A stretch of DNA of 35,136 nucleotides from SAR202 cluster bacterium (GTDB lineage Bacteria; Chloroflexota; Dehalococcoidia; SAR202; CAJWER01). A program made the translations under genes and the position numbers. The notes beneath the pieces were generated by a model. The model was not told the DNA's origin. It saw nothing but the letters and a program-made list of their open reading frames with translations, and did not search any database. The stretch lies in assembly GCA_030740335.1 (NCBI GenBank), contig JASLXL010000068.1:1-35136 (forward strand), in the 5' to 3' direction. Position 1 is the first letter of the stretch. Every line of letters starts with the position of its first letter. Of the stretch, positions 30,913-35,136 are shown piece by piece.

Positions 30913-31818
30913 CTATCGCTTGGCGCGGACGGAGGACTCGAAGGCAGTCATCTTGGACAGCGGTAGGCGGGGCCAGGTCCTCTTCCACTCGTCCTTGACG
31001 GTCAGGTTGAGCTTCGGGCCGAGGCCCTCAATCTCCATGACGACTGAGTCGCCGTCCTGGATCGGGCCGAGCCCGACGTGGTTGGTGCCGGTGGAGATGA
31101 CGTCACCAGGCTTCACGGTGATGATCCAGGAGACCCACTCCAGAACCTCGTAGACATTGCGACCCATGTCAGACGTGTTCACGTCCTGGCGGAGGTCGCC
31201 GCTGACCCATAGTTTCACGGCGAGCTTCTGCGGGTCGTCGACCTCGTCCGCAGTCGTGATGGCGGGGCCCATGGGGCCGAAGGTGTCCCACGACTTCTGC
31301 CAGAAGAAGCTGTTGTTGCCGTTGGGCTCCAACCCGCGGGCGGACACGTCCATGAAGTTCACGAAGCCGAAGATATTGTCCTTGGCTTCCTCGGCGGTGA
31401 TGTGGTCGGAGGTCTTGCCGACCACTACTCCTAGCTCGGCCTCGTGGTGGAAGTGAGGCACGGGGCAGTCTGGCAGGATGATCGCGTCGCCGTCACCGAT
31501 AACGGAACTTGGCGACTTCAGGAAGGCGTCGCGGTCCGAGACCAGGCCTGCGCCCTCCATGTAGTTGCCTGCCATGCAGACCAGGCGGCCTGGCTCGGGG
31601 AGCGGGGCTCGCAGTCGTACGGAGTCGATCGCCACACCGTCTGCGGCCTTGACGGCCTTTTCAATTGCGCCCCTGTACTGGTCGAAGTTCTCGATCAGGC
31701 CGGCCATCCATGTCTGACCGTTCAGGTGGGGGACGGCCTCTACCACACTGGAGATGTCTACTACGCGGTCCTCTTTGATGACGCCTGGGATGTGATCGTT
31801 GAATAGAACAAGTTTCAT
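30913..31818 (-). CDS. Fumarylacetoacetate hydrolase-family protein (first copy)
   Basis: A 301-residue FAH-superfamily enzyme; members hydrolyse, hydrate or decarboxylate small beta-diketo or 2-oxo acids from aromatic or sugar-acid breakdown. The metal-site signature is clear: HFHHEAELGVVVG (E126, E128), the Asp in GFVNFMDVSARG (D157), then the GPMGPAITT block and the closing VISTGTNHVGLG. ATG 31818 has GAGGGA about five bases upstream; the 54 codons further upstream overlap the preceding gene and are excluded. It lies 46 bases after the stop of a second FAH-family gene, so they form an operon of distant paralogues that probably act on consecutive or alternative substrates. Confidence 0.92.
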   Translation of the reverse strand: MKLVLFNDHIPGVIKEDRVVDISSVVEAVPHLNGQTWMAGLIENFDQYRGAIEKAVKAADGVAIDSVRLRAPLPEPGRLVCMAGNYMEGAGLVSDRDAFLKSPSSVIGDGDAIILPDCPVPHFHHEAELGVVVGKTSDHITAEEAKDNIFGFVNFMDVSARGLEPNGNNSFFWQKSWDTFGPMGPAITTADEVDDPQKLAVKLWVSGDLRQDVNTSDMGRNVYEVLEWVSWIITVKPGDVISTGTNHVGLGPIQDGDSVVMEIEGLGPKLNLTVKDEWKRTWPRLPLSKMTAFESSVRAKR

Positions 31819-31864
31819 TGTTTTCCCTCGGGTATTTCGCCTAGCGGCGCTAAGTTCGAACCGA

Positions 31865-32734
31865 CTATGCCTTGGATACTGTGTTGCGCAGCGTTCCGAC
31901 GTTCTCCACGAAGCCCTCGACGACGTCGCCGGGCTGGATGAAGATCTCATCGGTGGTGCCATCCGGCAACGGGACCACACCAGTTGCGATAAGGTCGCCA
32001 GGCTGCAGGGTGCAGAGCATGGAGATGTATGCGATCTGGCGAGGGATGTCGTAGAGCATGCGCTTTGTATTGCCGTCTACTCGAATGTCGCCATTGATCT
32101 TCGTCGTTATTCGGAGGTTGTTGGGGTCGCCGACCTCAGATGCGGGGACGATCCACGGGCCCACGGGGGAGTAGCCGTCGAGCCACTTGCCGTTGAGCCA
32201 CTCAAACCAGTGTCCCGCCGGGTCGCGACCGGCGTTCAATCGCAGGTCTCTGCCAGAGAAGTCGTTAATGATCGTGTAGCCAAAGACGTGGTCGAACGCA
32301 TCGGCCTGGGAGATGTCCTTGCCGGGCTTGCCAATTACTACACCTAGCTCAATCTCCTCGACGTTGTTGATCGTTGCCGTCTTTTGGTGCGGGATCTCGT
32401 CGTCGGGCCCGATGAGAGCGGTGAAGGGCTTTATGAAGAATTTCGGAATATTCACGTCCACGTCGACATCGGAGTCGGTGGTGTGGGGGTGGTAGTTGCC
32501 GGCCGTCGCGAGGATCTTGCCAGGTTTGCCGACAGGAGCCAGGAGTCGTACATCGTCTAATTTGTAGGTGGAGAGTGCCGTGGATGCTATCTGCTTTAGT
32601 CCAGCGTCGTCCAAAAGCAGGAGCGTAGAGACGTTGCCGTCCGCCCCGGCAACCTCGGCCACATTGTCGTTCTCATCGATTAGCCCGGCTGATGGCGTGG
32701 ATGCCCCGGGTGCCAAAAAGCGCGCAACTCGCAT
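31865..32734 (-). CDS. Fumarylacetoacetate hydrolase-family protein (second copy)
   Basis: A 289-residue FAH-superfamily protein, first gene of the two-gene unit. Metal residues sit in NNVEEIELGVVIG (E127, E129) and in IINDFSGRDL (D158). The lid region GRDPAGHWFEWLNGKWLDG and the end LIATGVVPLPDG are present. The small N-terminal domain (1-60) is complete. It shares overall layout with the neighbour but little exact sequence, so the duplication is old or the pair was assembled. ATG 32734 follows AAGGAGG by about six bases. The substrate is unknown; 2-oxo-3-deoxy sugar acids or catechol-derived dienoates are the usual family range. Confidence 0.92.
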   Translation of the reverse strand: MRVARFLAPGASTPSAGLIDENDNVAEVAGADGNVSTLLLLDDAGLKQIASTALSTYKLDDVRLLAPVGKPGKILATAGNYHPHTTDSDVDVDVNIPKFFIKPFTALIGPDDEIPHQKTATINNVEEIELGVVIGKPGKDISQADAFDHVFGYTIINDFSGRDLRLNAGRDPAGHWFEWLNGKWLDGYSPVGPWIVPASEVGDPNNLRITTKINGDIRVDGNTKRMLYDIPRQIAYISMLCTLQPGDLIATGVVPLPDGTTDEIFIQPGDVVEGFVENVGTLRNTVSKA

Positions 32735-32921
32735 TCTCTCCTCCTTGGGGAAAGACTCAATAGATTTGGCCGCCCGGACCCCTGGCAAACTCGCCGCGAG
32801 GCGGCATTTTGACGTGGATTCCAGACGACGCGCCAATTCTACCTGTACGCCGATGGGGGAGTCAACCAGAATAGAGGAGGGGCCGGTATACTACGCGGCG
32901 CACATCGATTCGCGGAGGGCG

Positions 32922-33347
32922 TTACACGTCGACTCCAACCCAACGGACACTGGTGGAGCGTTGTCGCGATGTTCTGGCGAAGCTGCGGTCTGCGGTCCAC
33001 AATTTGCAGTCCCACAACTTAGCAAGGGCCAGGTAAAGCGATCCATGGACGGTGTCTTGCGCCAGGGAGCCCGCGAGTGCCAGGGCTCTGTCGTAGAGGA
33101 CAGATGGCTCGTCGATGGCGACGATGTTGAGCAGCGTGTCCAGCATCTCAGCCGCATCGACCGGGCTAATCTCCCGGCGACGGACCCTTTGATGCAGCGT
33201 GTTGGTGATCTCGGATCGGAATGCAGGAGGCGAAATGATGTGTTCCGACGCGGACTGCCACCGATCCCAGATCTTCAGTGCTTCCCCAGTGTAGTCCTCC
33301 GAGAGTGCCCACTTGAGAGCCAGACTCGCGTCTATGACGACGGTCAA
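32922..33347 (-). CDS. vapC: PIN-domain toxin (VapC-like), third acidic residue replaced
   Basis: A 141-residue PIN-domain protein of the VapC ribonuclease family. The first catalytic Asp is in MTVVIDASLALKW (D6), a Glu in FRSEITNTLH (E45), and the last acid in KLWTADRSF (D120). The position normally occupied by the third Asp, in the family pattern TVYDALYLALA, here reads TVHGSLYLALA, so Asp has become Gly (residue 102) and the preceding Tyr is His. This should weaken or abolish RNA cleavage. Its ATG overlaps the antitoxin stop by four bases (ATGA), the normal toxin-antitoxin arrangement. The antitoxin also carries a stop codon, so the pair appears to be decaying. Confidence 0.87.
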   Translation of the reverse strand: MTVVIDASLALKWALSEDYTGEALKIWDRWQSASEHIISPPAFRSEITNTLHQRVRRREISPVDAAEMLDTLLNIVAIDEPSVLYDRALALAGSLAQDTVHGSLYLALAKLWDCKLWTADRSFARTSRQRSTSVRWVGVDV

Positions 33348-33697
33348 GGTTCGATGTTTCCGGAGTCATCGGGTGCCTCCTGGGTGCGAGAGCCCCGAGC
33401 CTCCTTGATGATGTCTTCGCTGCTTACGCTGAATTGCCGCCCCTCGTTGGCTCGAACACGGAGCGCGTCGTTACGGGCGCGTGCCTCGTCGGACAGATAA
33501 CCTATGTTGGTCCGGGGGCTGAAGAACGTCTCCAGTTCGGCGGTGTTCAAAAGGGAGGTTCTGCCATCACGTGGATCTGTCCGAACGCGGAGCTGCCCAG
33601 AGTGTACGAGGCGGTGGAGCTTAGACCGGCTGACCTCATACTTGAGCGCCGCGTCTCAGATATTGACACACTCTGCCTTCTGTTGGGTATATTTCAT
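33344..33697 (-). pseudogene. VapB-like antitoxin interrupted by an in-frame TGA
   Basis: A 118-codon frame from ATG 33697. It reads MKYTQQKAECVNI, TGA at codon 14 (33658-33656), then DAALKYEVSRSKLHRLVHSG, QLRVRTDPRDGRTSLLNTAE, LETFFSPRTNIGYLSDEA and an acidic tail ending in QEAPDDSGNIEP. The region after the stop is an excisionase/MerR-like helix-turn-helix with its characteristic wing (RTDPRDGRTSLL), fused to a C-terminal toxin-binding tail. TCA (Ser) to TGA is one change and would restore the usual ISDAALKY. The only restart codon is TTG 33550, which lacks a ribosome binding site and would make a 68-residue product without the DNA-binding domain. The stop overlaps the toxin start by four bases. 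No strong upstream ribosome binding site is seen. Confidence 0.7.
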
Positions 33698-33753
33698 GTA
33701 CGTCTCAATGTAGCGCGGCAGCGGAGGAGGTTCAATATGTATCGTTGTGTTGT

Positions 33754-34641
33754 TTAGGTCCTAGCCTCGACTCCCGATAGCGCCTCAAGGACCTTGACGT
33801 AGGCCTGGATCCCTTGATCTCCGTGGCCGGTCTGTTGCGCGGATCGGAACACCTGAGTCACGATGGGGGTTGTGATGAGGGGCAGATTGTTTTCGGTGGC
33901 GGCCTCCAGGACGAGCCGGAGGTCCTTGTGAGCCAGCTTTACCATGAAGCCGGGGTCGAATTTGCCCTGGACGAGGGCGGGTCCGAGGTTCTCCACCATC
34001 CATGAACCCGCAGCGCCGCCTCCCAGGGCCGACAGCACGGCGTCGAGGTCTGCCCCGTTGCTGGCGGCGAAGACTAGCGCCTCACACATCGCTGCCATGG
34101 TGCCCAGACCGGTGATTTGGTTGGCCAGCTTGGTCACCTGTCCCATTCCGCTCGGACCGCAGTAGGTGATTTTCGTGCCCATCGTCTCCAACACCGGGAG
34201 GCACCTGTCGAATATTGCCCGGTCTCCGCCGGCCATGATTGAAAGGGCTCCGGCAGCTGCCCCGGTTACTCCGCCGCTTACGGGTGCGTCGATCATGTGC
34301 GAGCCCTGTTTTTGCAGTGCGGCCGCGATCTTTCGTGTGACTGCCGGAGAGATGGTGCTCATGTCGATGACGATTGAGTCTGACGCTGCGCCCTGAATTA
34401 TGCCATTGGGGCCCAGGATCACGTCTTCGACGTCCGCGGAGTCCGAGACACAGGTGATGGTCACTTCGCTCCCGCGCGCCGCCTCGGCGGCAGAGGCAGC
34501 AGCTTGTGCGCCGCCGGCCACCAAGGGCTCCGTGCGGGACGCCGTCCGGTTCCAGACTTTGACGTCGTGGCCCGCTGCCACAAGATTCTTGCACATGGGG
34601 GCACCAATGAGGCCCAGGCCGACGAATCCGATCTTTGTCAT
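33754..34641 (-). CDS. 3-hydroxyisobutyrate dehydrogenase-family oxidoreductase
   Basis: A 295-residue NAD(P)-dependent beta-hydroxyacid dehydrogenase, covering 3-hydroxyisobutyrate, tartronate semialdehyde or 6-phosphogluconate-like substrates. The Rossmann motif GLGLIG (8-13) is in IGFVGLGLIGAPM, the substrate loop is DAPVSGG (118-124), and the catalytic lysine is in GQVTKLANQ (K171). The C-terminal domain is all-helical as expected, ending at MVKLAHKDLRLVLEAATENN. Length is normal. ATG 34641 has GAGGAG about ten bases upstream. It could follow the FAH-family enzymes in a sugar-acid or branched-acid pathway; that is inference. It is on the same strand as the damaged antitoxin, with about 55 bases between them. 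Confidence 0.92.
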   Translation of the reverse strand: MTKIGFVGLGLIGAPMCKNLVAAGHDVKVWNRTASRTEPLVAGGAQAAASAAEAARGSEVTITCVSDSADVEDVILGPNGIIQGAASDSIVIDMSTISPAVTRKIAAALQKQGSHMIDAPVSGGVTGAAAGALSIMAGGDRAIFDRCLPVLETMGTKITYCGPSGMGQVTKLANQITGLGTMAAMCEALVFAASNGADLDAVLSALGGGAAGSWMVENLGPALVQGKFDPGFMVKLAHKDLRLVLEAATENNLPLITTPIVTQVFRSAQQTGHGDQGIQAYVKVLEALSGVEART

Positions 34642-34946
34642 TATGAGGTAGCTCCTCTGTCCGCATTTGGTCTAGTGAGGCCGCTGAAGCAGGTTCAAAC
34701 CATCGATGTGCGGCGTCTCCAAGACCTGGGGGGATTATAGAGGAGAGATTCGGAACTGCACCACCGGGCACCCTGGGCGGAATGTGGCTCGCTCACGACC
34801 CGCATGGTACGAATAGGGGCAGTTCTGGGCCGAAATCTGGGGGCCGAGGGACCCAAAATGGAGCGCTCAGCGTCTTGACACAAAATTGTAGTCGTGATAG
34901 CTTTCACACGGCCATTCGGCGATGCTGATATTCACCGAGGAGAGTA
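34642..34946. other. Intergenic region at the right end
   Basis: About 300 bases between divergent genes, without a gene or repeat I can name. It holds a candidate promoter at 34875-34903 for the gene at 34947. Confidence 0.45.
34875..34903 (+). promoter_or_regulatory. Promoter of the right-edge membrane protein
   Basis: Perfect -35 TTGACA (34875-34880), 17-base spacer, a weak -10 TAGCTT (34898-34903). Confidence 0.45.
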
Positions 34947-35136
34947 GTGGACCCAACGACGCCGACCTTTGCTGCTTGGGCCGATATAGGCGACCTAATT
35001 ACAGGCATGGCCGCAATGGTGGGGCTGGTCGTATTCTTTTCCACTAACATGCTCATCGGGCACATTTTTATCCCGTCCCTGGTGGCGTCGTCCCATATTC
35101 CTGAGAAACTGCAGAAGGTGCGGCCCGTCTTCTACG
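34947..35136 (+). CDS. Membrane protein, N-terminal part (cut by window edge)
   Basis: At least 63 codons from GTG 34947, which follows GAGGAG by four bases. It begins VDPTTPTFAAWADIGDLITG, then a hydrophobic helix MAAMVGLVVFFSTNMLIGHI that continues FIPSLVASS, then an amphipathic stretch (HIPEKLQKVRPVFY). It is therefore an integral or anchored membrane protein. No family is recognised from this fragment. Confidence 0.65.
   Translation, partial: MDPTTPTFAAWADIGDLITGMAAMVGLVVFFSTNMLIGHIFIPSLVASSHIPEKLQKVRPVFY

Noticed and set aside
1..35136. CRISPR array, tRNA or rRNA gene, transposase or prophage
   Set aside because: No regularly spaced direct repeats, no cloverleaf with CCA-end pattern, no rRNA motifs and no integrase or transposase motifs were seen while reading both strands.

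Overview
The window reads as a chromosomal piece of a moderately GC-rich, probably free-living bacterium. The gene mix is a thiolase, two fumarylacetoacetase-family hydrolases, a threonine aldolase, a cobalamin-independent methionine synthase-like protein, a BioY importer, sulfatase-like and Asp-box proteins and an ABC-2 exporter. Together with frequent GTG/TTG starts and the style of the small membrane proteins, this suggests Chloroflexota, perhaps an SAR202/Dehalococcoidia-type heterotroph. That assignment is inference from gene style only; there is no rRNA or other phylogenetic marker here.

Layout. 1-4.1 kb (minus): end of a polyprenyl-phosphate glycosyltransferase, an NAD-dependent epimerase, a thiolase and a threonine aldolase. 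The aldolase is divergent from an amidohydrolase (4.1-5.3 kb), with sigma70-like promoters in both directions between them. 5.7-6.7 kb: a single-barrel MetE-like protein. 7.4-11.5 kb (plus): a twin-arginine-like mini-protein with BioY, two thioredoxin-fold lipoproteins, and a small hypothetical. 11.5-12.2 kb: relic of a LonB-type protease. 12.3-15.3 kb (plus): aldo/keto reductase, ThuA-like protein, RsmC-like methyltransferase. 15.4-17.0 kb (minus): two tightly coupled unknown membrane proteins. 17.0-18.5 kb: a decayed stretch with a relic of a molybdo-flavoprotein FAD subunit. 18.5-20.6 kb: acetyl-CoA synthetase with a strong terminator. 21.2-22.4 kb: P-loop kinase-like protein and a truncated DapA-family relic. 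22.6-24.1 kb (minus): TIM-barrel sugar isomerase/epimerase and a 3-methyladenine glycosylase carrying two in-frame stops. 24.2-27.7 kb (minus): four-gene ATPase-permease-ATPase-permease ABC-2 operon, probably leaderless. 28-30.9 kb (plus): sulfatase-superfamily enzyme with Thr at the nucleophile position, and an Asp-box sialidase-like protein. 30.9-34.6 kb (minus): two FAH-family hydrolases, a damaged toxin-antitoxin pair and a beta-hydroxyacid dehydrogenase. A membrane protein begins at the right edge.

Two themes stand out. First, the window is rich in gene relics (LonB, FAD subunit, DapA-like, Tag, antitoxin), which show an active point-mutation and deletion decay process. Second, intergenic gaps carry at least three families of short dispersed repeats: a two-armed REP-like palindrome, a G/C-stem element and a GCGCACGCT element. 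No CRISPR array, tRNA, rRNA, transposase or complete mobile element was seen.
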